Assembly (NCBI GenBank): GCA_963752345.1
Contig: CAVVYA010000015.1
Coordinates: forward strand, 310,001 to 374,000
Direction: 5' to 3'
Length of the DNA: 64,000 bases
Origin: CAVVYA01 sp963752345
GTDB taxonomy: Bacteria; Pseudomonadota; Alphaproteobacteria; SMXQ01
The stretch's first letter is position 1. The number at the start of each line of letters is the position of its first letter. Made by a program: the position numbers and the translations under genes. Positions 48,640 through 59,446 of this stretch are shown here, piece after piece. Below the pieces are notes generated by a model. The model did no database searches, was not told where the DNA came from, and worked only from the letters and a program-made list of their open reading frames with translations.

Positions 48640-49325
48640 AGCGCCTTGCGGAATGTCAGATTGATGCGCGCGCGTCCGGTCAGCGGATGCTCGCCGTCCG
48701 CGAGCGGCGCCACGCCGTGGAAGACCAGCCGCGTCGCCCCACCCCACACCACCACGTCGCCGGAGTGCAGCAGAATGCGCTGCGCCTTATCGCCGCGTTT
48801 GAGCCCGCCGAACAGGAAGCGACCGGGCAGGCCGAAAGACACCGACACGATCGGTTGGCTGAAGTCGCGCTCGTCGCGGTCCTGATGCAGCCCCATCTGG
48901 GCCCCTGGCTCGTAGCGATTGAGCAAACAGGCATCGGGATCGAACCCGGCGAACCCTCCCGCTGCCGCCGCCCGGCGCGCGAGGTCGGCAAAGATCTCGG
49001 GCATGGCCGGCCACGGCCGGCCGGTTTCCGGGTCGATCGCGTCGTAACGATAGCCGCCGCGCTCGGTCACCCAGCCGGCGCGGCCCGCGTTGGTCATGGC
49101 GACCGACATGGCCCCGCGCGGCGTCGTCATGCGGCGGAAAGGCGCCGCGGCCGCGATGTCCGCGACCGCCGCCAGCAGCCGCGCTGCATCCGCGCCGGCG
49201 AATCCCCGCAGCACGGTGGCGCCGTCGCCAATCGTTTCGCGCCCGGCGCCGCCGGTTTCCAGGCCGCGCAGCAGATCGCCGGCTGAGAGATTGGGTGAAG
49301 ACCTGGAAGGGTGTATGATTTTCAA
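48636..49325 (-). CDS. alkB: Alkylated DNA repair dioxygenase AlkB
   Basis: The 229-residue Fe(II)/2-oxoglutarate dioxygenase has iron ligands His and Asp in MGLHQDRDE and a distal His in LVFHGVAPL. The 2-oxoglutarate-binding Arg lies in GRARINLTF. Stretches such as MSVAMTNAGRAGW, NRYEPGAQM and GDVVVWGGATRLVFHG follow E. coli AlkB closely. It removes methyl groups from 1-methyladenine and 3-methylcytosine. The N-terminal 20 residues are longer than usual, so a later start is possible. No Ada-type regulator is adjacent. Confidence 0.95.
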   Translation of the reverse strand: MKIIHPSRSSPNLSAGDLLRGLETGGAGRETIGDGATVLRGFAGADAARLLAAVADIAAAAPFRRMTTPRGAMSVAMTNAGRAGWVTERGGYRYDAIDPETGRPWPAMPEIFADLARRAAAAGGFAGFDPDACLLNRYEPGAQMGLHQDRDERDFSQPIVSVSFGLPGRFLFGGLKRGDKAQRILLHSGDVVVWGGATRLVFHGVAPLADGEHPLTGRARINLTFRKAL

Positions 49326-49359
49326 TGGTTTACAGGCTTATGCCGGAGGAAGAGGTGAA

Positions 49360-49387
49360 TTGACACCGACGGGTCTGCCGCTATACT
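49360..49387 (+). promoter_or_regulatory. Promoter of rpsD
   Basis: TTGACA (49360-49365) and TATACT (49382-49387) are spaced by 16 bases, a near-consensus housekeeping promoter, about 115 bases before the rpsD start. The long leader could hold an S4 autoregulatory site, but I see no clear structure. Confidence 0.8.
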
Positions 49388-49501
49388 CCGCGCCTTCCTT
49401 TCCGGGAACGTGGACACGGCTTCGGGCCGGCGCCCCGCTTCGCCTCTGACGAGGCTGGAGACTACCGGGACATTCGATAACACCGTCAATACGGGTGATG
49501 T

Positions 49502-50116
49502 ATGACCAAGCGCGCTGAATCCAAGTACAAGATTAACCGCCGTCTCGGCGTCAACCTCTGGGGCCGTCCGAAGAGTCCCGTCAACAAGCGTGACACCCCG
49601 CCGGGCCAGCACGGCCAGCGCCGTCCGAAGCAGTCGGACTACGGCATTCAGCTGATGGCCAAGCAGAAGCTGAAGGGCTACTACGGCAACATCGGCGAGC
49701 GCCAGTTCCGGCGCTATTACCAGGAAGCCATGCGCCGCCGCGGCGACACCGGCGAGGCCCTCATCGGCCTGCTGGAGCGCCGGCTCGACACCGTCGTCTA
49801 CCGCATGAAATTCGTTCCCACGCCGTTCGCCGCGCGCCAGATCGTCAATCATGGCCACGTCAAGGTGAACGGCAAGAAGGTGAACATCGCCTCCTACCTG
49901 GTGAAGGAAGGCGACACCATCGAGCTCAAGGATTCCTCGAAGCAGATCGCTCTCGTGCTCGAGGCGGCGCAGTCGCCGGAACGCGACGTGCCCGACTATA
50001 TCGAGGTCGATCACTCGGCCATGAAGGGCCGCTTCGTGCGCACGCCGAAGCTGGCGGACGTGCCGTTCCCGGTCCAGATGGAACCGAACATGGTCGTCGA
50101 GTATTACTCGCGGTAA
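49502..50116 (+). CDS. rpsD: 30S ribosomal protein S4
   Basis: The 204-residue protein is the full family length. Its N-terminal domain reads KYKINRRLGVNLWGRPKSP, followed by the S4 RNA-binding domain (ERRLDTVVYRMKF, then FAARQIVNHGHVKVNGKKVN). The zinc-type cysteines found in some S4 proteins are absent, as is common. It binds 16S rRNA early in 30S assembly. It is a stand-alone gene with its own promoter and terminator, the usual alphaproteobacterial arrangement. Confidence 0.98.
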   Translation: MTKRAESKYKINRRLGVNLWGRPKSPVNKRDTPPGQHGQRRPKQSDYGIQLMAKQKLKGYYGNIGERQFRRYYQEAMRRRGDTGEALIGLLERRLDTVVYRMKFVPTPFAARQIVNHGHVKVNGKKVNIASYLVKEGDTIELKDSSKQIALVLEAAQSPERDVPDYIEVDHSAMKGRFVRTPKLADVPFPVQMEPNMVVEYYSR

Positions 50117-50179
50117 TACGAGCGTATTGCTCGCGCGAAGCGAACGCTATGGCGTGAAAAGGCCGAACGCCCGCGAAAC

Positions 50180-50211
50180 AAAAGTCCCCGGAATTCGTTC
50201 CGCGGACTTTT
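50180..50211. terminator. Bidirectional intrinsic terminator between rpsD and the radical-SAM gene
   Basis: AAAAGTCCCCGGAA pairs with TTCCGCGGACTTTT (one mismatch) around a stable TTCG tetraloop and is followed by TTCTTTTT. A-rich and T-rich flanks on both sides suit termination from either convergent gene. Confidence 0.92.
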
Positions 50212-50274
50212 TTCTTTTTGCCCGAGGCCATGGAACGCGAGCGGAGGCCGAGGCATCCACCATGACCGTCCCGG

Positions 50275-52042
50275 TCAGGCGTGCGCCCGGATGCGCGCTT
50301 CGTCTTCGCGGCGGGCCTTGACGACCGCCGCTTTGGCGGCGTCATGGACGTTGAACATCTCCAGCGTGTCGAGTTCGCTCTTCTCGACCGGCGCCAGAGC
50401 CTGGTCCATGTAGGCGCGGGCATGCGGGTCTTTCTTGATCGCGCGGCGCACGGCGCCGAACTTCAGGATCAGCCTTGCCAGGCGCCAGTGCTTCGAAACG
50501 ATCTCGCCGGCGTAGCGCGGGTAGAAGATCAGCGCGCTTTCCCGCGGCAAGCTCGGCCGCCGGTCCCGGCGGTATTTGAGGCGGAAATAACCGCCTTCGA
50601 GCGGATGGATCTTCTCGATCGTGATGCCGCCGTAGAACCAGAGCAGGAGGAACATCGTCTTGCCGACGCTGATCCCCGTCGCCGCGGCGCGCCGCATCAC
50701 CGTCTCCATATGCTCGGGCGTATAGAAGGTTTCCCACGCCAGCCGATAGGCGCGCGCCCATTGTTCGGGTGACATCAGGGCGTGCGTCGTGGTGACGTGC
50801 TCGAGATCGTATTTGTTGAGGTCGGGATCGAGATAGGCGCCCTTGCTGAACAGCACCTTGTGATCCTCGGAGCCGGGCAGCGGCGTCAGGCAGAAGAATT
50901 CCAAAAGATCGATCGGCAGCTCGCGCTTGATGATCTCGATGTCGCGAACGATGGTCTCCGGCGTGTCGGTCGGAAAGCCGATGATATAGCCGGCGTAGGT
51001 GGTGACACCGCCCGCTTTCCAGGCGAGCATCATCTCGCGGTATTCGGTGATCTTGTTCTGGCGCTTTTTCGCGGCCATCAGGCTGTCGGGATTGATGCTC
51101 TCGAGCCCCAGGAAGACACGCGCCACGCCCGCGCGCACCGCTTTCGCGATGAAGTTGGGGTTGCGGTGGCACAGCGTGTCGACCTGAATGACGAACTTGA
51201 TATCCATGCCTTCGCCTTCGCGGAGCTGGATCAGGCGGTCGAACACCGCTTCCCATTCCTTGTTGCGGGCGAAGTTGTCGTCGGTGATGAAGAAGCGGTT
51301 GACGCCCTGGGCCAGGTTGCGGCGGATCAACGCCTCGATATCGTCGGGCGAGCGGTAGCGCGACTTGCGGCCCTGGACATTGATGATGGTGCAGAACGAG
51401 CACTGGAACGGACAACCGCGGCCCGCGTCGAAGCTCGACAGCGAACCCGCCGTGCGCGCCACGCGGGTTGCCGGAAGGAGAGGCGGCGGCACGCCTTCCA
51501 GGTTCGGCAGATCGTCCATGTAGTTGTAGAGCGGCTTGCAGCGCGCCTTTGGCGGCGTCGCGCAGCACCTCCTCGAGCCGTCCTTCCGCCTCTCCGGCGA
51601 ACAGCGAGATGCCGAGGCTCTGTGCCTCCTTCAATTCGGGCGGCATCTCCGGCAGCATGGCCAGCGTGCCCGAGACGTGGAAGCCGCCGATGCAGACCTG
51701 CGTGCCCAACCGGCGGAACCTGCGCGCGAGGTCGAGGGCATGGGGATATTGGTTCGACTGGACGCCGACCAGCGCCACCATGCCGTGTCCCGCGTCGGCG
51801 ATGTGGCGCGCGATGCGTTCCGGGTGGATGCGCGTATTGGTTTCATCGTAAGCGGTGATGGTGATGTCGGTGTTGCCGAGCACACGGCGTTCCCGACAAT
51901 CGAGCGCCAGCCCGTTCAGCACCGCAAGGGTGTTCGAGGGGATGGCCGAGCGCAACCATTGGATGACATAGCCGTCGTCGTCGTAGTGCGACGGCTTGAT
52001 CAGAACCAGGGCAAACGTGTTTCTCTGCCGCGTCGGTATCAT
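50275..52042 (-). CDS. Radical SAM protein with N-terminal cobalamin-binding-like domain, one frame break
   Basis: I start at 52042 (MIPTRQRNTFALVLIKPSHY), with GGCGGG upstream. The N-terminal 190 residues resemble a B12-binding Rossmann domain (VALVGVQSNQYPHALDLARRF, CIGGFHVSG). The radical SAM core has the cluster motif RGCPFQCSFC, followed by FFITDDNFARNKEW and FVIQVDTLCH. The C-terminal 150 residues are specific to this group. Such proteins methylate or rearrange unreactive carbons. A +1 break near 51538 splits it, and KPLYNYMDDLPNL follows after repair. It is alone, so the substrate is unknown. Confidence 0.85.
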
Positions 52043-52379
52043 GCAACCCGCCGGAAGAACCACCCTCGATACAAATCAGTATGGCATGACGGGATGGGGC
52101 TGCAAATGGCCCAAGTGTGGCTCGCTCGCCAGGCCACCTTCATCCAGCCTGTGAAGCGGATGTTCACATTGTGCTTCAACGCGCCTTGCCGCGTTCGGCG
52201 AGGGCGCGGACGCTCATTGATGTGTCACATCGAGACAGACGCGAAAAACCGCAGCGGCCCGCGCATTTGAATCGCGCCTTGTCGCAGGTGGAACATGCGC
52301 GGGCAGACGGGATCTTGAGATCTCACGTGAAGACGGCTGACCTCAGGCGGGTTGAGACATTGGATGAGATTGGATGGCC
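52043..52379. other. 337-base gap without a supported gene
   Basis: The gap separates two minus-strand genes, the HxlR regulator and the radical-SAM gene. Frames crossing it are shadows without motifs. I see no clear promoter, terminator or RNA structure. Confidence 0.5.
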
Positions 52380-52739
52380 TCACGCCGCGCTCGCATCCTT
52401 CGGTCTGGCGGCATCCTCCGCGCGCCAGCGCCGGGCGATCTCGTTGAGCGAATCGAGCGTGCCCGACAGTTCGCGGCCGCGTTCCGCGAGGGCGTAAGTC
52501 ACCTGGGGCGGGATGGTCGGCTCGTGGTGCCGGGTGATCATGCCGGACGCCTCGAGCATGCGCAGCCGCTCGGTCAATACCTTGGCGGAGATTCCCGGCA
52601 CCTTGCGCTTGAGCTCGCCAAACCGGGTGGCGCCTTCGCTGCGCAAAATCCACAGGATGTAAGTCGTCCACGGGCCCATCAGGATCCGCAGCAGGGAATC
52701 CATGGGGCATTCATTGGTGTGTTCGACGCATGGCGGCAT
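52380..52739 (-). CDS. HxlR-family (DUF24) winged-helix transcriptional regulator
   Basis: The 119-residue protein has the family's length. It has the redox-sensing Cys-Pro at residues 11-12 (NECPMDSLLRILMGPWT), then the winged helix FGELKRKVPGISAKVLTERLRMLEASGMI. HxlR/YodB/QorR proteins sense quinones, aldehydes or oxidants through this cysteine and repress nearby reductases. It is divergent from a flavodoxin-like quinone reductase gene and a DoxX gene, which fits that role. A second Cys at position 4 could form a disulfide. Confidence 0.92.
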   Translation of the reverse strand: MPPCVEHTNECPMDSLLRILMGPWTTYILWILRSEGATRFGELKRKVPGISAKVLTERLRMLEASGMITRHHEPTIPPQVTYALAERGRELSGTLDSLNEIARRWRAEDAARPKDASAA

Positions 52740-52760
52740 CCTCGTTGGAACGTCGAAGCG

Positions 52761-52850
52761 GTTACTTAAAGATAACTACTTTACAAACGAAATCAAGAGG
52801 CGCATATCGACAATAGTTTTTAAAACATACCACGTTGCTATTAGTAACTA
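52761..52850. promoter_or_regulatory. AT-rich divergent promoter/operator region of the HxlR / flavodoxin pair
   Basis: The gap is far more AT-rich than its surroundings. It holds GTTACTTAAAGATAAC (52761-52776), with GTTA/TAAC arms, and the perfect dyad TAGT-A-ACTA (52842-52850). Half-sites of TAGTA/TACTA type are known for YodB-like HxlR regulators. The second dyad lies about 55 bases before the flavodoxin start. Confidence 0.45.
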
Positions 52851-52906
52851 TGGTGAAACCGCCAAAGGGCCCTAATGTGGAGCGTGGCCAGCCAAGGAGC
52901 CATGCC

Positions 52907-53530
52907 ATGACCAGCCAATCCGCTGTCAGCGCCGCCGCCAATGCCGCCCAGATCGCCGTCGTCTATCATTCGGGCTACGGCCATACCAAGGTCCAGGCCG
53001 AAGCTGTGGCCCGGGGGGCCGCCGCCGTACCCGGCGCCGCGGCTCTCCTGATCCCCGTCGAGCAGGCCACCGAGCGCGCGTCCGAACTCGATGCCGCCGA
53101 CGCCATCATCTTCGGTGCGCCGACTTACATGGGCAGCGTGTCGGGCCCGTTCAAAACCTTCATGGACGGGACCTCCAAGGTGTGGATGGACCAGGGTTGG
53201 AAGGACAAGCTCGCCGCCGGTTTCACCAATTCCGCGTCGCAGAGCGGCGACAAGCTCAACAGCCTCATCCAGCTCGCCATCTTCGCCGCCCAGCACGGCA
53301 TGGTGTGGGTCAGCGTCGGCCTGCTGCCCGGAAACAATACGAGCAAGGGCAGCCCGGAGGATCTCAACCGTCTCGGCAGCTTTCTCGGCGCCATGGCGCA
53401 ATCGAACGGCGACGAGGGACCCGACAAGGGCCCGAGCCGCAGCGATCTCGCGACCGCCGAGCATCTCGGCCGCCGCGTCGCCGAGCGGGCGGTCGCCCAG
53501 GTTTCCAGCGCGGCGCGGATCGCCGCTTAA
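52907..53530 (+). CDS. Flavodoxin-fold NAD(P)H:quinone oxidoreductase-like protein (WrbA/NADPH-dependent FMN reductase type)
   Basis: ATG 52907 follows AAGGAG; longer upstream starts are less likely. The 207-residue protein has the FMN phosphate loop in VYHSGYGHTKVQAEAVARG, the second flavin loop AIIFGAPTYMGSVSGPFKTFMD, and the WrbA-like KLAAGFTNSASQSGDKLNSL and NRLGSFLGAMAQSN. Such enzymes reduce quinones by two electrons and protect against redox cycling. It is divergent from the HxlR regulator and followed by DoxX. Confidence 0.88.
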   Translation: MTSQSAVSAAANAAQIAVVYHSGYGHTKVQAEAVARGAAAVPGAAALLIPVEQATERASELDAADAIIFGAPTYMGSVSGPFKTFMDGTSKVWMDQGWKDKLAAGFTNSASQSGDKLNSLIQLAIFAAQHGMVWVSVGLLPGNNTSKGSPEDLNRLGSFLGAMAQSNGDEGPDKGPSRSDLATAEHLGRRVAERAVAQVSSAARIAA

Positions 53531-53585
53531 CCGAACTCAGCGCGGCACGGACGCCGCTTGAGCGATACACGAGGGAGAAAATCCG

Positions 53586-54033
53586 ATGCTCGATTTACAA
53601 ACCGCGCCCCTGGGTGCCTTCTTGCTGCGCGTATCCCTGGGCGTCATGTATCTCGCCCATTCCGTGGTGCTTGAAATTCGTCATGTTCGGCCTGCCGGGC
53701 ACGGCAAAGTTCTTCGAGACGCTCGGCCTGCCGGGCTGGACCGCTTACGCGACGTTCGCTGTGGAACTGGTTGGCGGCGTGCTGCTCGTGCTCGGCGTGT
53801 GGAGCCGGGCGGTGGCACTGGCCGTAATCCCCGTGCTCGTCGGCGCGCTATGGGTTCATGCCGGAAACGGCTGGGTGTTCAGTGCCGCCAATGGCGGGTG
53901 GGAATATCCGCTGTTTTTGATCGTGGTTTCGGTCGTCGTGGCCCTGCTGGGCGATGGGGCGTACGCGCTCAAGCCGACGCCGCGATTGAGCGAATTGCGC
54001 TCACGGCGCTTGTCGATTTTCGATCGCGCCTGA
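53586..54033 (+). CDS. DoxX-family membrane protein, one frame break
   Basis: The restored protein is about 148 residues with four hydrophobic segments, the normal DoxX layout. It begins PLGAFLLRVSLGVMYLAHS and continues FVMFGLPGTAKFFETLGLPGW and VELVGGVLLVLG. A +1 break near 53673 (GTGCTTGAAATTC) splits it. DoxX-type proteins sit in the inner membrane and are linked to thiol or quinone redox stress in some bacteria. It follows the flavodoxin gene by 55 bases, so both probably respond to the HxlR regulator. A terminator follows. Confidence 0.85.
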
Positions 54034-54060
54034 GAGAATCCGGACGAGCATGTCAGATAA

Positions 54061-54088
54061 AAAAGGGCCGGCATAAGCCGGCCCTTTT
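54061..54088. terminator. Intrinsic terminator after doxX
   Basis: AAAAGGGCCGGC and GCCGGCCCTTTT form a perfect 12-base stem with an ATAA loop. It lies between convergent genes and is symmetrical, so it can serve both. Confidence 0.92.
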
Positions 54089-54139
54089 CGTCGTCGTTGA
54101 AGGCTGGAGCGGCCTGCGCGTTTACCGTTTGCCGTGCCG

Positions 54140-54400
54140 CTAATCGTTCCTCTGCTCGCCACTGCGCGGATTGTCGAGTTCGCTGTCGGACTCGGACTGC
54201 GGCGAGCGCCGGTTCGGGCTCTGCTGCTGTTGCTGCGGAGAGCGATTCGAGTCGCCCTGCTGCTGAGAGCGATTCTGGCCACCTTCCTGCTGCTGCTGGC
54301 GACTCTGACCGCCCTGCTGCTGAGGCTGCTGGGGATTTTGCCCGCTCTGCTGGCCCGGTTGCTGATTGTTCTGTCCCTGTTGGTTCTTTTGGTCTGCCAT
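54140..54400 (-). CDS. Gln/Asn-rich low-complexity small protein
   Basis: The 86-residue product is about one third glutamine, with Asn, Ser, Gly and Arg making up most of the rest (for example NQQGQNNQQPGQQSGQNPQQ). It has no hydrophobic segment and should be disordered. GTAGGGA lies a suitable distance before the ATG. Hairpin terminators on both sides delimit it as a unit. The opposite strand reads as a Leu-rich frame, an artefact of CAG/CTG codons. Similar Q-rich small proteins are annotated as hypothetical in other Alphaproteobacteria; the function is unknown. Confidence 0.6.
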   Translation of the reverse strand: MADQKNQQGQNNQQPGQQSGQNPQQPQQQGGQSRQQQQEGGQNRSQQQGDSNRSPQQQQQSPNRRSPQSESDSELDNPRSGEQRND

Positions 54401-54511
54401 GGAAAAAATCCCTACGATGATGTTGGTGTGTCTCGAGTCGTCACATTTTCAATCGATGGGGATGGCAGTTGTTCCGGATGGAACCGCGAATAGAATCGAT
54501 CGGTGTCGATA

Positions 54512-54539
54512 AAAAAGGCCGGCGAGTGCCGGCCTTTTT
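54512..54539. terminator. Intrinsic terminator downstream of grxD
   Basis: AAAAAGGCCGGC pairs with GCCGGCCTTTTT around GAGT. It lies just past the grxD stop on the minus strand and ends that transcript; its A-rich left side gives the T-tract in that direction. Confidence 0.9.
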
Positions 54540-54563
54540 ACGTCCCATTGCAGATCGGTGGGA

Positions 54564-54911
54564 TCAGGCGCTGGCTTCCGCCGTCGGCACGCCTTTTTCC
54601 TTCATCAGGTCGCCGAGCTCGCCCGAGGTGTACATTTCGCGGATGATGTCGCAACCGCCGACGAACTCACCCTTCACATAAAGTTGCGGGATGGTCGGCC
54701 AGTTGGAGAATTGCTTGATGCCGTCGCGGATGCCCGGATCGACCAGCACGTCGATGCCCTTGAACTTGACGCCGAGGCGCGACAGCACTTCGACGACAGC
54801 GGCCGAGAAACCGCATTGCGGAAACACCGGGCTGCCCTTCATGTAGAGCACCACGTCGTTGGCGCCGATGTCCTGCTTGATCTGCTCGAAAACCGGATTG
54901 TCGCTCATCAC
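54564..54911 (-). CDS. grxD: Monothiol CGFS glutaredoxin, Grx4 family
   Basis: The 115-residue protein has the active-site PQCGFSAAVVEVL, the glutathione-binding NWPTIPQLYVKGEFVGGCDII, and the usual length. CGFS glutaredoxins bind a [2Fe-2S] cluster with glutathione and deliver it to other proteins, often as a heterodimer with BolA. The BolA gene lies 19 bases upstream on the same strand, then purL, the standard alphaproteobacterial order. Confidence 0.96.
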   Translation of the reverse strand: MMSDNPVFEQIKQDIGANDVVLYMKGSPVFPQCGFSAAVVEVLSRLGVKFKGIDVLVDPGIRDGIKQFSNWPTIPQLYVKGEFVGGCDIIREMYTSGELGDLMKEKGVPTAEASA

Positions 54912-54930
54912 GTAATTCCCTTCTGAACTC

Positions 54931-55170
54931 TCAGGCGCCTTCGGCGACTGACGTTTGCAATGCCAGGGCGTGAAGCTCGTTGCCCATGCGGCCCTGAAGC
55001 GCCTTGTAAACCAACTGATGCTGCTGCACGCGGCTCATGCCCTTGAACGCGGCGGAGACGACATAGGCGGCATAGTGATCGCCGTCGCCGCGCAAATCCT
55101 CGATGGTCACCCTGGCGTCGGGAATGCTTTCCTTGATCAGTTTCTCGATTTGACCGGGGTCCATCGCCAT
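54931..55170 (-). CDS. BolA-family protein
   Basis: I choose the ATG at 55170 (MAMDPGQIEKLIKESIP), 9 bases after GGAGAGG; starts at 55179 or 55164 are alternatives. The product is about 79 residues with the BolA class II K-homology-like fold: DARVTIEDLRGDGDHYAAYVV followed by FKGMSRVQQHQLVYKAL, with the invariant His in the second part. BolA partners CGFS glutaredoxins in Fe-S cluster handling and iron sensing; grxD is the next gene. Confidence 0.93.
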   Translation of the reverse strand: MAMDPGQIEKLIKESIPDARVTIEDLRGDGDHYAAYVVSAAFKGMSRVQQHQLVYKALQGRMGNELHALALQTSVAEGA

Positions 55171-55221
55171 GCGCGCCATCCTCTCCAAAATCCAGCCTAT
55201 CCGGTTACGGATAGGAAACGC

Positions 55222-57474
<2,253 letters not shown>

Positions 57475-57478
<4 letters not shown>

Positions 57479-58179
57479 GACAGCGCCTCCACCAGCCCGT
57501 CGAACATCTTCTTGCCGTCGGTGCCGCCGAGCAGCGGATCGGCGAGACGCTCGGGATGGGGCATCATGCCGAGCACGGTGCCCTTGTCGTTGACGATGCC
57601 GGCGATGTTGCGCGCGGCGCCATTGGGATTGGTCTCGGCCGACACGGTGCCGTCGGCGGCGGCGTAGCGGAACGCCACGCGGCCTTCGCCCTCGATGCGC
57701 TTCAGCGTGTCGGGGTCGGCGAAATAGTTGCCTTCGGCGTGGGCGATGGGAAAGCGCACGACTTGGCCTTCGTCATATCTGCTGGTGAACGGCGCGGCGG
57801 CGCGCTCGACCTTCAGATGGACATCCCGGCAGATGAACTTGAGCGAGGCATTGCGCATCAGCACGCCGGGCAGCAGCCCCGCTTCGGTGAGGATCTGAAA
57901 GCCATTGCAGATGCCGAGCACCGGCAGGCCGCCCTTGGCCTTGGCCACCACTTCGCGCATGATCGGCGAATGGGCGGCCATGGCGCCGCAGCGCAGGTAG
58001 TCGCCGTAGGAAAATCCGCCCGGCACGACGATGAGATCGAGGTCGGGCAGGCTGGTGTCGCGGTGCCAGATCATCATCGGCGCGCGATTTGTGCCGGACC
58101 GGGCCATGCTGGCGGCCAAGGCCACCTGCACGTCGCGATCGCAATTGGAGCCGGGAAAAACGATGACGCCTGCTCTCAC
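57475..58179 (-). CDS. purQ: Phosphoribosylformylglycinamidine synthase subunit PurQ (glutaminase)
   Basis: I choose GTG 58179, 8 bases after GGAG; GTG 58188 is possible. The 234-residue class I amidotransferase has VIVFPGSNCDRD, the nucleophile Cys in LPVLGICNGFQILTEAG, and the final catalytic HPE in MMPHPERLADPLLGG. It supplies ammonia to PurL. purS lies upstream and purL downstream in the same unit. Confidence 0.96.
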
Positions 58180-58212
58180 GCGGCGCACTCCGGAAACTCA
58201 GTCATCGTCCTC

Positions 58213-58455
58213 TCACTTCGCCAGATCGATGCTGTAATCCTCGATCACCGTATTGGCGAGAAGCTGTTTGCACATGGCGTCGATCTGGGCATGGGCTTTG
58301 GTTGGATCGGTTTCGGCAACCTCGATCTCGATCAGCTTGCCCTGGCGGACGCTGCCGACGCCGGAGAATCCGAGGGTGCCGAGGGCATGGCCGATCGCCT
58401 TGCCTTGAGGATCGAGGACGCCTTGCTTGAGGGTGATGTGGACGCGGGCTTTCAT
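58213..58455 (-). CDS. purS: Phosphoribosylformylglycinamidine synthase subunit PurS
   Basis: The 80-residue protein is the normal length. It shows ARVHITLKQGVLDPQGKAIG, then LGFSGVGSVRQGKLIEIEV and a final MCKQLLANTVIEDYSID. It bridges PurL and PurQ in the FGAM synthase complex. It lies between purC and purQ. Confidence 0.96.
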   Translation of the reverse strand: MKARVHITLKQGVLDPQGKAIGHALGTLGFSGVGSVRQGKLIEIEVAETDPTKAHAQIDAMCKQLLANTVIEDYSIDLAK

Positions 58456-58522
58456 GGCGGCAAGACCAGGCTAGAAAAAACGTGGAGCAAGACCGGCGCA
58501 ATCAACGCGCCGGCGACGATCG

Positions 58523-59287
58523 CTATTGGACGGTCTTCGGACCCTTGTAATCGGCAGGGCCCCCTTCGGGCAGAATGCCGAGGCGACGGGCGACTTCCTG
58601 ATAGGCTTCCTCGACCTTGCCGAGGTCGCGGCGGAAGCGGTCCTTGTCCATCTTCTCGTTGGTCTGCATGTCCCACAGGCGGCAATTGTCCGGGCTGATC
58701 TCGTCCGCGAGCACGACGCGCATTTCGTCGCCTTCGTAGAGCCGGCCGAACTCGAGCTTGAAGTCGATCAGGCGGATGCCGATGCCGGTGAACAGCCCGA
58801 GCAGGAAATCGTTGATGCGCAGCGACATGTTGAGGATGTCGTCGATTTCCTGGGTATTGGCCCAGCCGAACGCCGTGATGTGCTCTTCCGAGACCATCGG
58901 ATCGTTGAGCTCGTCCTTCTTGTAGTAATACTCGACGATGGAGCGCGGCAGCGGCACGCCCTCTTCGATGCCGAGGCGCTGCGAGATCGAGCCGGCCGCG
59001 ATATTGCGGATCACCACCTCGATCGGGATGATCTCGACCTCGCGCACGAGTTGCTCGCGCATGTTGAGGCGGCGCACGAAATGGGTCGGAATGCCGATCT
59101 CGTGCAGGCGCAGCATGAGGTGCTCGGAGATGCGGTTGTTGAGCACCCCCTTGCCGGTGATGGTGCCGCGCTTCTTATTGTTGAAGGCGGTCGCATCGTC
59201 CTTGAAATATTGCACCAGGGTTCCGGGCTCGGGCCCTTCGAAAAGAACCTTGGCCTTACCCTCGTAAATCTGTTTGCGGCGAGCCAT
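58523..59287 (-). CDS. purC: Phosphoribosylaminoimidazole-succinocarboxamide synthase
   Basis: I start at ATG 59287 (MARRKQIYEGKAKVLFEG), which gives 254 residues, the typical length. Motifs are YEGKAKVLFEGPEPGTLVQ, FKDDATAFNNKK, RRLNMREQLVREVEIIPIEVV and LIDFKLEFGR. The enzyme joins aspartate to CAIR in purine synthesis. It is the first gene of the purC-purS-purQ-purL run. Confidence 0.97.
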   Translation of the reverse strand: MARRKQIYEGKAKVLFEGPEPGTLVQYFKDDATAFNNKKRGTITGKGVLNNRISEHLMLRLHEIGIPTHFVRRLNMREQLVREVEIIPIEVVIRNIAAGSISQRLGIEEGVPLPRSIVEYYYKKDELNDPMVSEEHITAFGWANTQEIDDILNMSLRINDFLLGLFTGIGIRLIDFKLEFGRLYEGDEMRVVLADEISPDNCRLWDMQTNEKMDKDRFRRDLGKVEEAYQEVARRLGILPEGGPADYKGPKTVQ

Positions 59288-59446
59288 GAACCTCACTTTG
59301 GGCGGGCGGGCGCCGGAATGCCCGGGTGGAACGCGGAACGTGCGTTGCGGGCGGCGCCGTGAAGAAGGCACGCAACATATAGCATATCGGTGCGCCAAAC
59401 AACGCTGCCTGTTAGGCGCTGCGGCAGTTCGGAAGGCGCGGAAAAC

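Noticed and set aside
54134..54493. A Leu-rich, membrane-like open frame on the plus strand
   Set aside because: It is the complement of the Gln codons of the minus-strand gene (CAG read as CTG); the hydrophobicity is an artefact.
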